Notes: generated from the letters alone by a model not told the origin. 64,000 bases of DNA from Prevotella falsenii DSM 22864 = JCM 15124 (GCF_000613945.1 NZ_BAJY01000009.1:22691-86690); one strand, 5' to 3'. Shown: positions 45,952 through 55,846, counted from the stretch's first letter. A program made the numbers and translations.

Positions 45952-46008
45952 ATCTCCCTGTTGAACCCCCGCTTTGGAGAGCAACGCCGTGTCGGAGATG
46001 CGGGCGTT
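45952..46008 (-). promoter_or_regulatory. Conserved pseudoknot-like 5' leader, copy 4
   Basis: Minus strand: AACGCC (46003-46008) with GGCGTT (45983-45988), anti-SD ATCTCC (45994-45999) with SD GGAGAT (45952-45957). The inner hairpin has CTCC/GGGG with one T-G pair. The -7 box TATCTTCGC is at 46064-46072. Confidence 0.7.
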
Positions 46009-46132
46009 TCATAAGTTAATGTAAACTATGTTCTGAACTTTAACAGTTGTTGTTGATATATTTGCGAAGATAACAATTTTATTTTAAAACAGCAAATATT
46101 TTATAATCTTTTTTTACTTTCCTGCTATTATG

Positions 46133-46285
46133 TTGCAATTAAGTATAATTTATTGTGTTTTTATGCATAGAAGCTATAGAAAAACCAGAACCCACCAGTT
46201 GCAATTAGGTGCAATTTATTGTGTTCCTATGTCTAGAAAATCTAGAAAAACTAGAGTACACTAGTTGCAATTAAGTATAATTCGT
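46133..46285. repeat. Tandem GTTGCAATTA units with CTAG array 4
   Basis: Units start at about 46133, 46195 and 46264. CTAG lies at 46233, 46242, 46251 and 46261; a degenerate set (ATAG/CCAG) is at about 46166-46190. Confidence 0.75.
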
Positions 46286-46307
46286 TGGACTCACGGTAAA
46301 ATGAGGG

Positions 46308-46352
46308 AGGAAAAAACAAAATCCCACTGCTGCGAGTGCGGGCAGTGGGATT
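46308..46352 (-). terminator. Terminator of the hut operon
   Basis: An 11-bp stem (46320-46330 with 46342-46352) followed on the minus strand by TTTGTTTTTT, 10 bp after the hutI stop. Confidence 0.85.
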
Positions 46353-46361
46353 GCTGTATGT

Positions 46362-47606
46362 TTATAGCGCATACTCTTCGCCATTGAGGAATACTCGGCG
46401 AATAATAGGTGTGGTGTATGCGTAAGGGATAAAGTCGATAGACGGGATAGGGTCGGTAATGTAAAAGTTGGCTACCTTACCCACAGTGATAGAGCCGTAC
46501 TCTTCGCTCAGTCCCATGGCATAAGCCGAGTTGATTGTAGCTGCGTTGATGGCTTCGGCAGGCATCAGGCGCATCTTGATGCACGCCAACGATACGGCAA
46601 ACTTCATATCGCCCGATGGTGTAGAGCCGGGATTATAGTCGGAAGCTATTGCCATCGGAAGTCCTGCGTCAATCATTTTCCTGCCCGGCGCAAACGGCAT
46701 GTTCAGGAAGAACGATGTTCCGGGCAAAGCGGTTGGCATGGTTTCAGCGTCTTTCAGCAGTTCTATGTCGCGGTCGTCCATCGCTTCAAGGTGGTCTACG
46801 GAGAGGGCATTGCATTCAACACCTACTTCCACACCGCCTGAAACAGCAAGCTCTTCGCCGTGAATTTTACCGCGAAGACCGTATTTGGCACCTGCTTGGA
46901 GCAGGCGTCTCGTTTCGTCGGGCGTGAAGAAACCTTCATCGCAGAACACGTCTATGAAGTCGGCAAGTCCTTCTTCTGCCACGGCCGGCAACATATCGTT
47001 GATGATGTGGTCTACGTATTCGGCTTGGCGACCGGCATATTCGCGACCGACAGCGTGCGCACCGAGGAAGTTGGCAACTACTTTAACGGGAGCTGTCTCC
47101 TTTATTCGGCGAATGACACGCAGCATTTTCAGCTCGTCTTCAAGGTTCAAGCCGTAGCCGCTCTTTATCTCCATCGCACCCGTACCTTTGCGAATAACTT
47201 CGTCTACCCGTTTCATTGCCTGTTCGTAGAGTTCGTCTTCCGACAGTTCGTGCAGGCGGTCGGCAGAATTGAGGATACCGCCACCACGCTTTGCTATTTC
47301 CGCATAGCTCAATCCACGTATTTTATCTACAAATTCGCCTTCCCGGCTGCCGGCGTAGACAACATGAGTGTGTGAATCGCAGAACGACGGCATAACGGTT
47401 CCGCCTTCTGCATCTACAACCAATGTGCTGCGCCCTATTTGTGGCATATCGACGCGTGGACCGTAAGAAACGATGCGACCGTTTTCTACGTAAAGGTAAG
47501 CATTTTCAATGGTGTTTAGTTGGGACATTTCAGCCCCTCGCAGGCATCGTTTACCTTCGTGTCCGATGCCTGCCAGTATGCCGATATTTGTTACTAAGAG
47601 TTTCAT
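46362..47606 (-). CDS. hutI: Imidazolonepropionase (414 aa)
   Basis: Third step of histidine breakdown: hydrolyses imidazolone-5-propionate to N-formimino-glutamate. Amidohydrolase fold with the metal site FCDSHTHVVYAGSRE near residue 75, then KSGYGL, FLGAHAVGREYAGR and FCDEGFF, and HGEELAVSGG for later metal and substrate ligands. Length is normal. Its ATG overlaps the hutH stop (ATGA), showing translational coupling. Last gene of the operon. Confidence 0.97.
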   Translation of the reverse strand: MKLLVTNIGILAGIGHEGKRCLRGAEMSQLNTIENAYLYVENGRIVSYGPRVDMPQIGRSTLVVDAEGGTVMPSFCDSHTHVVYAGSREGEFVDKIRGLSYAEIAKRGGGILNSADRLHELSEDELYEQAMKRVDEVIRKGTGAMEIKSGYGLNLEDELKMLRVIRRIKETAPVKVVANFLGAHAVGREYAGRQAEYVDHIINDMLPAVAEEGLADFIDVFCDEGFFTPDETRRLLQAGAKYGLRGKIHGEELAVSGGVEVGVECNALSVDHLEAMDDRDIELLKDAETMPTALPGTSFFLNMPFAPGRKMIDAGLPMAIASDYNPGSTPSGDMKFAVSLACIKMRLMPAEAINAATINSAYAMGLSEEYGSITVGKVANFYITDPIPSIDFIPYAYTTPIIRRVFLNGEEYAL

Positions 47607-49078
47607 TTGCGGAGGAAATCTACTGACTTAGCAATGTGCGGTGCCATAAATTGGTCGTTTTCAACGAATGGCACAACCTTACGATAAGCCTCGAAGATAG
47701 CTTCGATGGCAGGAGAAGACTTCAATGGGCGACGGAATTCGAGTGCCTGTGCCGCATTGAAAAGCTCGATAGCGAGTACACGCTCTGTGTTCAGCACTAC
47801 TTGGTAGAGCTTTGTAGCTGCGTTAGCACCCATGCTGACGTGGTCTTCCTGACCTTGTGATGAAGGAATGCTGTCGGCAGAAGCCGGTGTACAGTACATC
47901 TTGCTCTGGCTAACGATAGAAGCGGCAGTGTATTGCGGAATCATGAAACCGCTGTTCACGCCCGGTTTAGCTACCAAGAAACTTGGAAGGTCGCGTGTGC
48001 CGGATACGAGTTTGTAGATACGACGCTCTGAAATGTTGCTCAGTTCGCACAGTGCAATGGCAAGGAAGTCCATTGGTTGTGCGATAGGTTCGCCGTGGAA
48101 GTTGCCCGCAGAGATAACCAAATCTTCGTCCGGGCAGACAGTTGGGTTGTCGGTAGCTGCGTTCACTTCAATGTCGATTACAGATTTCACGTAGCGGATA
48201 GTGTCTTTTGATGCGCCGTGAACCTGTGGCATACAACGGAAAGAGTAAGGGTCTTGCACGTTTACCTTTGGTTGCTTGATGAGTTCGCTGCCTTCGAGCA
48301 ATTCACGAATGCGAGCGGCTGTTTCGATTTGCCCTTGGTGAGGACGCACGGCGTGTACAGCGTGTGTGAATGGTTCGATACGTCCGTCGTAAGCTTCGAG
48401 CGACATTGTGCCGATTTTGTCTGCCCAATCGCTCAACCGCTGTGCTTGGAGCAAGCACCAAACAGCAAATGAGTTCATGTTCTGTGTACCGTTGAGCAAT
48501 GCCAAACCTTCTTTTGAAACGAGTTGGATTGGTTGCCAGTTCATCTTTTTCAGCATTTCCTCGCCGGAAATAACTTCACCGTTCATTTCCACACTGCCAA
48601 TACCCAAGAGCGGCAAGCACAGGTGAGCCAATGGAACGAGGTCGCCCGATGCGCCGAGAGAGCCTTGCATGTAGACAACAGGATAAATATCGTTGTTGAA
48701 AAAATCAATCAAACGCTCTACAGTAACCAACTGGCAGCCTGAGAAACCATAGCTTAGCGACTGTATCTTGAGCAGCAACATAATCTTAACGATTTCGTTT
48801 GGCACTCTTTCGCCTACACCGCAAGCGTGCGACATCATCAGGTTTTTCTGAAGGTCGGAAAGTTGCTGCTTGTCGATAGAGATTTTACAGAGTGAGCCGA
48901 AGCCTGTTGTTACACCATAGATAGGCTTATCTGATGTTTCAATCTTTTTGTCCAAGTATTCGCGGCAACGCACAATGCGGTTGCGTGCGTCGTCAGATAG
49001 TTCAAGTTTAATGTTGTTTTCAATGATTTCACCAATTCTTTCGATAGAGAGGTGGTCTGCACTTATCTTATGTGTCAT
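47603..49078 (-). CDS. hutH: Histidine ammonia-lyase (491 aa)
   Basis: First step of histidine breakdown: removes ammonia from histidine to give urocanate. The self-forming MIO cofactor triad Ala143-Ser144-Gly145 is in GSLGASGDLVPLAHL. Other active-site segments are YGVTTGFG (Tyr54) and QDPYSFRCMPQVHGA (NxQDxYSxR type). Length is normal for HutH. It lies between hutU (87 bp) and hutI (4-bp overlap). Confidence 0.97.
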   Translation of the reverse strand: MTHKISADHLSIERIGEIIENNIKLELSDDARNRIVRCREYLDKKIETSDKPIYGVTTGFGSLCKISIDKQQLSDLQKNLMMSHACGVGERVPNEIVKIMLLLKIQSLSYGFSGCQLVTVERLIDFFNNDIYPVVYMQGSLGASGDLVPLAHLCLPLLGIGSVEMNGEVISGEEMLKKMNWQPIQLVSKEGLALLNGTQNMNSFAVWCLLQAQRLSDWADKIGTMSLEAYDGRIEPFTHAVHAVRPHQGQIETAARIRELLEGSELIKQPKVNVQDPYSFRCMPQVHGASKDTIRYVKSVIDIEVNAATDNPTVCPDEDLVISAGNFHGEPIAQPMDFLAIALCELSNISERRIYKLVSGTRDLPSFLVAKPGVNSGFMIPQYTAASIVSQSKMYCTPASADSIPSSQGQEDHVSMGANAATKLYQVVLNTERVLAIELFNAAQALEFRRPLKSSPAIEAIFEAYRKVVPFVENDQFMAPHIAKSVDFLRK

Positions 49079-49164
49079 AATTGTATTTAAAAGTTTAAGG
49101 TATTGTTTTAAAATTAAAATTCACAGATAAGGACGTGTGCCCTATCTGTGAATACGTTGCTTTT

Positions 49165-51162
49165 TTATTTGTATGCTTCGTTGATAATATCGTCATCAAC
49201 AAAGTTAGGAAGCGTTACGGTCAAGCCCGGAGTACGTTCCATTTCGCGCTTGATGGCGTCGATTGAACCCTTGTTGCGTGCCCAGCTGCGACGAGAAATA
49301 CCATTGTTCACGTCCCAAAGGAGCATTTGACGAATGTGGCGAGCTGAATCTTCACTGCCATCAATAACCATACCGAAGCCGCCATTGATAACTTCGCCCC
49401 AGCCTACGCCGCCACCGTTGTGGATTGAAACCCATGTTGCGCCACGGAAAGAGTCGCCGATAACGTTCTGAACAGCCATATCAGCGCAGAACTGTGAGCC
49501 GTCGTAAATGTTGCTGGTTTCGCGGAATGGTGAGTCGGTACCTGATACGTCGTGGTGGTCGCGTCCCAATACTACGGGGCGACTGATTTCGCCTCGCTTG
49601 ATAGCTTCGTTGAATGCCAAGGCAATCTTCGTACGACCTTCAGAGTCAGCGTAGAGAATACGAGCCTGTGAACCTACAACGAGCTTGTTCTTGCCTGCTT
49701 CCTTAATCCAGTGGATATTATCGTCCAATTGTCCGATAATGTCAGGAGTTGCGGTCTTGCGTATTTCCTCGAGAACTTCTGTTGCGATACGGTCGGTTGT
49801 CTCCAAGTCTTTAGGGTCGCCGGACGAGCATACCCAGCGGAAAGGACCGAAACCATAGTCGAAGAACATTGGTCCCATGATGTCCTGAACGTATGAAGGA
49901 TAACGGAATTTGCCGTTCTCTCCCATAATGTCAGCACCTGCACGGCTCGACTCCAATAGGAAAGCATTGCCGTAATCGAAGAAGTACATACCGTCGGCAG
50001 TGAGTTTGTTGATTGCAGCAACTTGACGACGCAAAGACTCTTGTACCTTTTCCTTGAACAATTCGGGTTCTTCTGCCATCATGCGGTTGCTTTCTTCCAA
50101 CGAAACACCTACCGGATAGTAGCCGCCCGCCCAAGGATTGTGGAGCGAAGTCTGGTCGGAACCAAGGTCTACGTGGATATTTTCTTCTGCCAAACGTTCC
50201 CAAAGGTCTACTACGTTGCCCACGTATGCCATTGAAACGACACGCTTTTCTTCAACAGCCTTGCGGATTGCAGCAATCAGTTCGTCGAGATTTTCGTGCA
50301 ATTCATCTACCCAACCTTGTTCATAACGCTTGCGAGCAGCCAGCGGATTGATTTCGGCAGTTACGCTGACAACGCCTGCAATGTTGCCGGCTTTAGGCTG
50401 TGCGCCTGACATTCCGCCAAGACCGGCTGTTACAAACAGCTTCATATTGTCGCCACCTACCTTGCGTGCAGCGTTCAACACTGTGATTGTCGTCCCGTGA
50501 ACGATACCTTGCGGACCGATATACATATACGAACCCGCTGTCATCTGACCGTACTGGCTTACGCCGAGTGCGTTGTCGCGTTCCCAATCGTCCGGTTTAG
50601 AGTAATTAGGAATAACCATACCATTGGTTACAACCACACGTGGTGCATTCTTGTGCGATGGGAAAAGTCCGAGAGGGTGTCCCGAATACATAACAAGCGT
50701 TTGCTCGTCGGTCATTTCGCTCAAGTATTTCATAACCAAACGGTATTGCGCCCAGTTTTGGAAAACAGCACCATTGCCACCGTATGTAATCAATTCGTGC
50801 GGGTGTTGTGCCACAGCCTTGTCAAGGTTGTTCTGAATCATCATCATGATAGCAGCAGCCTGATGAGACTTGTGCGGATATTCGTCGATGGGACGAGCGT
50901 ACATTTCGTATGTAGGACGGAAGCGATACATGTATATGCGTCCGTATGTTTCTAACTCATTGGCAAATTCCGGTGCCAATGTAGCGTGGAATTTCTTTGG
51001 GAAATAGCGCAATGCATTGCGCAGTGCAAGTTTCTTTTCCTCTGCGGTAAGAATATCCTTGCGTTTTGGAGCATGGTTAATAGACGTGTCGTATGCCTGA
51101 GGCTCCGGAAGCGTTTCGGGTATGCCGGCACGAATGTCTGCTATAAATTGTTCCTTAGTCAT
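49165..51162 (-). CDS. hutU: Urocanate hydratase (665 aa)
   Basis: Second step: hydrates urocanate to imidazolonepropionate using tightly bound NAD+. Visible are the N-terminal YGGNGAVFQNWAQYRL, the NAD-binding GLGGMSGAQPKAG and the substrate/NAD segment DHHDVSGTDSPFRETSNI with NGGGVGWGEVINGGFG near the C terminus. At 665 residues it is the longer form found in Bacteroidetes and animals rather than the ~560-residue proteobacterial form. It follows ftcD after 13 bp. Confidence 0.96.
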   Translation of the reverse strand: MTKEQFIADIRAGIPETLPEPQAYDTSINHAPKRKDILTAEEKKLALRNALRYFPKKFHATLAPEFANELETYGRIYMYRFRPTYEMYARPIDEYPHKSHQAAAIMMMIQNNLDKAVAQHPHELITYGGNGAVFQNWAQYRLVMKYLSEMTDEQTLVMYSGHPLGLFPSHKNAPRVVVTNGMVIPNYSKPDDWERDNALGVSQYGQMTAGSYMYIGPQGIVHGTTITVLNAARKVGGDNMKLFVTAGLGGMSGAQPKAGNIAGVVSVTAEINPLAARKRYEQGWVDELHENLDELIAAIRKAVEEKRVVSMAYVGNVVDLWERLAEENIHVDLGSDQTSLHNPWAGGYYPVGVSLEESNRMMAEEPELFKEKVQESLRRQVAAINKLTADGMYFFDYGNAFLLESSRAGADIMGENGKFRYPSYVQDIMGPMFFDYGFGPFRWVCSSGDPKDLETTDRIATEVLEEIRKTATPDIIGQLDDNIHWIKEAGKNKLVVGSQARILYADSEGRTKIALAFNEAIKRGEISRPVVLGRDHHDVSGTDSPFRETSNIYDGSQFCADMAVQNVIGDSFRGATWVSIHNGGGVGWGEVINGGFGMVIDGSEDSARHIRQMLLWDVNNGISRRSWARNKGSIDAIKREMERTPGLTVTLPNFVDDDIINEAYK

Positions 51163-51175
51163 TTTTGTATAGTTT

Positions 51176-52879
51176 TTATAATTTACCTTCTACTATCTTC
51201 ATTATTTCAGCTTCAAGTTCATTAGCTTTCTTAATGAGTTCGTTGGCTTCGCCTACAAGCTTGTCGGCAGTTTCGCGGTCTTTCAGTCCCGACGCATTAA
51301 TCTTAACGTTCAAACCTGCACCCAGTACGGCTGCACGGGCTGCCAATACGCCTACACCGGCATCGGAAACGCTGTTCGGATTACCTTCTTCTGCCATAGC
51401 TTTGCAGAGTTCGAACACCTTGAACGATGCTTGCATGGTGTGCAGAGGCACTTGTGTAGCAAACAACGTTGCAGCTTGGATAGCCGCAGAGCGGGCTACT
51501 TTCTCCTCGTCGGTCTTTTTAGGAAGACCAAATGCCTCCATAATGCGGTTGAAAGCTTCCGTATCTTCGTCTACAAGTACCATCAGCTCTGCTTGTATCT
51601 TCTGTCCTTTGTCCGCCCAGTTGCTAAATTCTTCCCAACGAGCGTCCCAGCCGGCTTTATGGCTTGAGAGGTTGGCAACCATTGTACCCAATGCCGCACC
51701 TAAAGCACCCATATAAGCGGAGATGGTACCACCACCCGGAGCCGGCGATTCGCGCGATGTTTCGTCGGCAAAGCCTTTCACGGTGAGGTCGATAAGTTTC
51801 TTTGACTTGTTCTCGTCTTCCAAAAGGTATTCGATAACCTTTTCGCGTGGGTTGAATTCCTTCAAGTCGTCCAGTCCCATTGATTTAATGGCAATCTGCA
51901 AAATATCTTCTTCGGGAATACCGGTAGAGCGGTCTTGCTTTTTCAAGAAGTATTTACCGGCTTCTATCAATGTACGCTTGGGTATCAAACCTACGATTTC
52001 CGTACCTGTAACACGAATGCCACGATTTTGTGCGCAACGGCAAACTTCGTCGAAAGCAACGTGCAACGGTGTTACATTTATATCGGTAATGTTCATTGAA
52101 ACCTGTGCTATGCCGTATTCGTCGATAAACCAACCAATGGCTTTTGTAGCTTTCAATGTACCGGGAATCATAATGGTTTTTCCGTTTTCGTCCTTCATTG
52201 GTTTGCCAACCGGTGAGCCGCCTTCGCGCTGTGGACGACCTTTTTCGCGTACATCGAATGCAATTGCATTGGCACGACGGGTAGAAGTAGTGTTCAAGTT
52301 GAAGTTTGTCGCAATCAAGAAGTCGCGGGCACCCACTGCAGTACAACCTGTACGAGCTACCCCTTCGTCCCATGCGCGGGCACCAAAATCAGGTGCTTCA
52401 GCTTCAACAGTCATTCTTTCTGCCAATCCTTCGTACTCTCCCTTACGGCAAATAGCGAGGTTGCGGCGTTCCGGAGTTCTTGCAGCAGCTTCGTAACAAT
52501 AGCAAGGTATTTGCAATTCGTTGGCAATACGTTCTGCCAACTTGCGTGCCAATTCAGCACATTCTTCAAGTGTGATGCCTGCAACCGGAATTAATGGGCA
52601 AACATCGGTAGCTCCCATACGTGGGTGCGCACCGTGATGTTGGCGCATGTCGATAAGTTGTGCAGCCTTCTTTACGCATTGAAAAGCAGCTTCCAATACA
52701 ACATCAGGAGCACCTACAAAAGTAATTACCGTACGGTTTGTAGCTTCACCCGGGTCTACATCAAGCAGTTTCACGCCTTTAACACGTTCTATTTCGTCTG
52801 TTACTTGCTTGATGACAGCTTTGTTACGTCCCTCGCTAATATTAGGGACACATTCAATGATTTGTTTTTCTTGTACCAT
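51176..52879 (-). CDS. ftcD: Bifunctional glutamate formimidoyltransferase/formimino-THF cyclodeaminase (567 aa)
   Basis: Last steps of this histidine route: moves the formimino group of formiminoglutamate to tetrahydrofolate and then deaminates it to methenyl-THF, linking histidine breakdown to one-carbon metabolism. The transferase part covers ~1-330 (CVPNISEGRN, HHGAHPRMGATDVCP, RRANAIAFDVREKGR). The cyclodeaminase part covers ~355-567 (DETSRESPAPGGGTISAYMG). Having both domains in one chain matches the animal and Bacteroidetes type. It is the first gene of the hut operon, so the operon promoter should lie in 52880-53000, although no convincing -7 box was found there. Confidence 0.96.
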   Translation of the reverse strand: MVQEKQIIECVPNISEGRNKAVIKQVTDEIERVKGVKLLDVDPGEATNRTVITFVGAPDVVLEAAFQCVKKAAQLIDMRQHHGAHPRMGATDVCPLIPVAGITLEECAELARKLAERIANELQIPCYCYEAAARTPERRNLAICRKGEYEGLAERMTVEAEAPDFGARAWDEGVARTGCTAVGARDFLIATNFNLNTTSTRRANAIAFDVREKGRPQREGGSPVGKPMKDENGKTIMIPGTLKATKAIGWFIDEYGIAQVSMNITDINVTPLHVAFDEVCRCAQNRGIRVTGTEIVGLIPKRTLIEAGKYFLKKQDRSTGIPEEDILQIAIKSMGLDDLKEFNPREKVIEYLLEDENKSKKLIDLTVKGFADETSRESPAPGGGTISAYMGALGAALGTMVANLSSHKAGWDARWEEFSNWADKGQKIQAELMVLVDEDTEAFNRIMEAFGLPKKTDEEKVARSAAIQAATLFATQVPLHTMQASFKVFELCKAMAEEGNPNSVSDAGVGVLAARAAVLGAGLNVKINASGLKDRETADKLVGEANELIKKANELEAEIMKIVEGKL

Positions 52880-53168
52880 TTTTATTTTGTATATTAAATT
52901 TCTTAGGCATAGTTTCTTTACGGTGTAAAATTAAGAATAAGGCGGCAAACTACAAAATATTTAGCCTTAAACTATTCAAAAAAATATGTTTTCGCTTCAT
53001 TATGTCATAAAAAGAGGAAGATTTTGGCTAAAATAAGCTGTTTCTTCTTACGCAATGTCTAAACCATACCTTTTATCTCTTCAGTTGTTTCGGTGGAAAT
53101 TCAAAATCAAAATGCACAACTTCATCGTGCTTTTTAGACGTGCCGGTGCCATAAAAAATATGCTTCAA

Positions 53169-53620
53169 CATGAGCCGGGCATCAGAATTACATCGGTATA
53201 TTATTTATAAGATACGCAAAGAAAGAACCGATTGTGATTTAATATGCTTATTATCAAGAAGATATGAAGTATCTTTGTCCTCAAATTCTTACACCGAAGC
53301 CACATTATTCATAAACTTTTTCGTTCAGCCAAACGCGCAATGCCCAATTTATTTAAGCACAGCCATACCGAGAAAACGCACTTTTTTCGTTCCTCGAAAA
53401 GTACGGAAAAAAGACGATAAATGTGTAAATATTTTTCGCAAGCGTAGCTATCGCGTAACTATTTCGTTATCAGCGCATTACAAAACCTATTGTTTGGCGT
53501 TGCAAAAGCGGCTGTTTTGCACGGTAAAACCGTAGGTTTTGCGTTGCAAAACCTACGGTTTCGCAACGCCAAAGCGCAATTATCGTTTTTTAAGGGATTT
53601 ATCTTTACAAAAACAAGGGG
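53169..53620 (+). repeat. Composite C-B-A repeat, copy 10 of element A
   Basis: The same order of modules as at 33552-34110: C (decayed, with AATTCTTACACCGAAGCC as its right end), B, then A. In this copy of A the single arm is GCGGCTGTTTTGC and the long hairpin is the CCTACG type. It ends TTTATCTTTACAAAAACAAG. Confidence 0.8.
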
Positions 53621-53636
53621 GATTTATAGCTTTATT

Positions 53637-53672
53637 CTAGAATTTCTAGAGGTTCTAGGAACTCTAGAATAA
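53637..53672. repeat. CTAG nonamer array 5
   Basis: CTAG starts at 53637, 53646, 53655 and 53664, exactly nine bases apart, touching the far side of the pheS terminator. Confidence 0.85.
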
Positions 53673-53717
53673 TAATGTAGGGGGCAAGTTCTTGGAACTT
53701 GCCCCCTACATTATTAT
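53669..53717 (-). terminator. Terminator of pheS
   Basis: A 23-bp perfect stem (53669-53691 with 53695-53717) with a 3-base loop, 18 bp beyond the pheS stop; the lower stem is A/T-only, providing a U-run. Confidence 0.85.
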
Positions 53718-53734
53718 ATATATGTATAATGCGC

Positions 53735-54775
53735 TTACAGCGCGCTTTCAAATTCTTTCAAGAAGCGAACATCGTTTTCAGAGAACAGACGGAGGTCGCT
53801 GACACGATACTTAAGGTTGGTAATGCGCTCCACACCCATACCGAAAGCGTAGCCGGTGTAAACCGATGAGTCGATGCCGCAGGCTTCAAGGTCGTGCGGG
53901 TCTACCATTCCGCAACCCAAAATCTCAACCCAACCCGTGTGTTTGCAGAAACCACAGCCTTCGCCACCGCAGATATTACAGCTTATATCCATTTCGGCAC
54001 TCGGCTCGGTGAAGGGGAAATAGCTTGGACGCAAACGTATTTTGGTGTCTGCACCAAACATTTCGCGGGCGAAAGTAAGCAATACTTGCTTCAGGTCGGT
54101 GAAGCTGACGTTCTTGTCTACATACAGTCCTTCCACCTGATGGAAGAAACAGTGGGCGCGTGCGCTGATGGCTTCGTTGCGGTAAACGCGTCCGGGACAG
54201 AGCACACGGATAGGTGGCTCGTGGGTAGACATATAGTGTGCCTCGTCGTTAGAAGTGTGGCTGCGCAGCAGAACGTTCTTCGTAACGTCCATTGTGCTTG
54301 AGCGTTCTATGAAGAAAGTGTCCTGCATATCGCGAGCGGGGTGGTCGGCGGCAAAGTTCAGCATGGTAAACACGTGTCGGTCGTCGTCGATTTCCGGTCC
54401 TTGATATAAGGTAAAGCCCATTCGCGCAAAGATGTCGATGATTTCTTTCTTCACCAACGTCAGCGGGTGGCGCGTGCCCAGCTCGATGGGATAAGCTGTT
54501 CGGGTAAGGTCGATGTCGGTGCTTTGCGCTTCGCTTGTCTCCAATTGTTCGCGCAAATCGTTAATCTTGGCTTGTGCAAGCTGCTTCAGCTCGTTTATTT
54601 TCATGCCCACTGCTTTCTTTTGGTCGGCAGCTACGTTGCGGAACTCGCCCATCAAGGCGTTTATTTCGCCTTTTTTACTGAGATATTTCAATCGAAGCTG
54701 CTCCACCTCTTCGGCGTTTTTAGCCGATACGGAACTCACTTCCTTTAAAAGTTCTTCTATCTTTTCGAGAATCAT
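53735..54775 (-). CDS. pheS: Phenylalanyl-tRNA synthetase alpha subunit (346 aa)
   Basis: Catalytic subunit of the class II enzyme that charges tRNA-Phe. The N-terminal coiled coil (~1-90) is followed by the core: motif 2 region CPGRVYRNEAISARAHCFFH, the FTEPSAEMDI segment, a Cys-rich CNICGGEGCGFCKHTGW insert and motif 3 GYAFGMGVERI near the C terminus. The length is normal. The beta subunit gene is not in the window. A -7 box, TACCTTTGC (54792-54800, minus), lies 17 bp before the start. Confidence 0.97.
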   Translation of the reverse strand: MILEKIEELLKEVSSVSAKNAEEVEQLRLKYLSKKGEINALMGEFRNVAADQKKAVGMKINELKQLAQAKINDLREQLETSEAQSTDIDLTRTAYPIELGTRHPLTLVKKEIIDIFARMGFTLYQGPEIDDDRHVFTMLNFAADHPARDMQDTFFIERSSTMDVTKNVLLRSHTSNDEAHYMSTHEPPIRVLCPGRVYRNEAISARAHCFFHQVEGLYVDKNVSFTDLKQVLLTFAREMFGADTKIRLRPSYFPFTEPSAEMDISCNICGGEGCGFCKHTGWVEILGCGMVDPHDLEACGIDSSVYTGYAFGMGVERITNLKYRVSDLRLFSENDVRFLKEFESAL

Positions 54776-54791
54776 AATTCCTAATTTTAGT

Positions 54792-54800
54792 GCAAAGGTA
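54792..54800 (-). promoter_or_regulatory. -7 box for pheS
   Basis: The minus strand reads TACCTTTGC, very close to the start codon, so the leader is under 20 nt. Confidence 0.6.
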
Positions 54801-54898
54801 CAATATATAATCCGAACAGGGAAGTACAGACAGAGAAAATTATTGCGCTTACGATATTATTATAAAATAAAAGTTATGTTATTATAAAATAAAAGTAG

Positions 54899-54907
54899 TA
54901 CTTTTGC
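54899..54907 (+). promoter_or_regulatory. -7 box for the DUF4348 lipoprotein gene
   Basis: TACTTTTGC, 31 bp ahead of the ATG at 54939, divergent from the pheS promoter. Confidence 0.6.
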
Positions 54908-54938
54908 ATCAAAATTTGAGAACAATATTTATTAGAAT

Positions 54939-55793
54939 ATGAGAAAAGCAATCTTATTCGTTGTAGTGGTGTGTGCCGCAATGGTATGCTTCACAACAAG
55001 CTGTAACAACAAGAAAGTAGAGCCGGCTGATTCTACAAAAACAGACTCGACAACCGTTGAGGATACAACCGAAGCGGAAGATTCGGCAACAGAAATCATT
55101 GCAGAAACACCGATGCCGAAGGCAGCCGACCAACTCTTCGACGACTTCTTCTTCAACTTCATCGCCAACAAGAAGCTGCAACGCAACCGCATTAAGTTCC
55201 CGCTGCCGGTGGAAACCAACGGAGAAGTTACGAAACAGATAGCACAAAACCGGTGGAAAATGGAGCGTTTCTTCCGTCCGCAAGGCTATTACACGCTGAT
55301 TTTCGACAATGAAAAGCAAGCCGAATTAGCAAAATCGACCAACCTCGACACCGTGATAGTAGAGAAAATCAACTTGAAACAAGGACTTGTTGAGCAATAT
55401 TGCTTCGACCATCAGGACGGACGCTGGGAGATGAACAAGATTAAAAACATCGGTTTCTCGCAAAATCACAATGCTTCGTTCTTGAAGTTCCTGCAGAAAT
55501 TCCTCGCAAACGATGGGCAAGGCAGCATAAAAGATCCACTGCCCTACTCGGGTATAGACCCCAACGGCGAAGTAACGAGCAGGGTGAACACCACCATTCC
55601 TGCATCGGAATGGAGCACATACTTGCCGGAAGTGCCGGGAAACATCATTTACAACATTCTTTACGGACAGAAATACGAGAAGAGTAAAAAGAAGTTTCTG
55701 GTATTCCGAGGACTCTCCAACGGTGTTGAAACCCAACTTGAGTTTAGGCAAAGAGGCAACAATTGGCGTTTAGAGAAAGTTATTGCCTATTAA
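54939..55793 (+). CDS. DUF4348-like lipoprotein (284 aa)
   Basis: Lipobox FTTSC gives lipidated Cys22 (MVCFTTSCNNKKVEPAD). A Thr/Glu/Asp-rich linker (~25-60) follows, then a globular domain with FDDFFFNFIANKKLQRNRI and later KFLVFRGLSNGVETQLEFRQ. I recall this pattern as DUF4348, a Bacteroidales family of unknown function. It is likely co-transcribed with murB, whose start is 53 bp downstream of its stop. Confidence 0.75.
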   Translation: MRKAILFVVVVCAAMVCFTTSCNNKKVEPADSTKTDSTTVEDTTEAEDSATEIIAETPMPKAADQLFDDFFFNFIANKKLQRNRIKFPLPVETNGEVTKQIAQNRWKMERFFRPQGYYTLIFDNEKQAELAKSTNLDTVIVEKINLKQGLVEQYCFDHQDGRWEMNKIKNIGFSQNHNASFLKFLQKFLANDGQGSIKDPLPYSGIDPNGEVTSRVNTTIPASEWSTYLPEVPGNIIYNILYGQKYEKSKKKFLVFRGLSNGVETQLEFRQRGNNWRLEKVIAY

Positions 55794-55846
55794 ATAAGGT
55801 TGCAACTTTGCAAGGAAAAGAAGAACGAAGCACAAGGGAAAAGACA

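Larger units (their letters stand above)
52880..53734. other. 850-bp gap upstream of the hut operon
   Basis: 52880-53168 holds the unrecognised hut promoter region. 53169-53310 is a decayed module C, 53310-53405 module B, 53423-53620 element A copy 10, 53637-53672 a CTAG array, and 53669-53717 the pheS terminator. No gene is seen. Confidence 0.6.

Noticed and set aside
55763..55846. Longer N terminus for murB
   Set aside because: It overlaps the lipoprotein gene in another frame, and the conserved MurB start aligns with the ATG at 55847.
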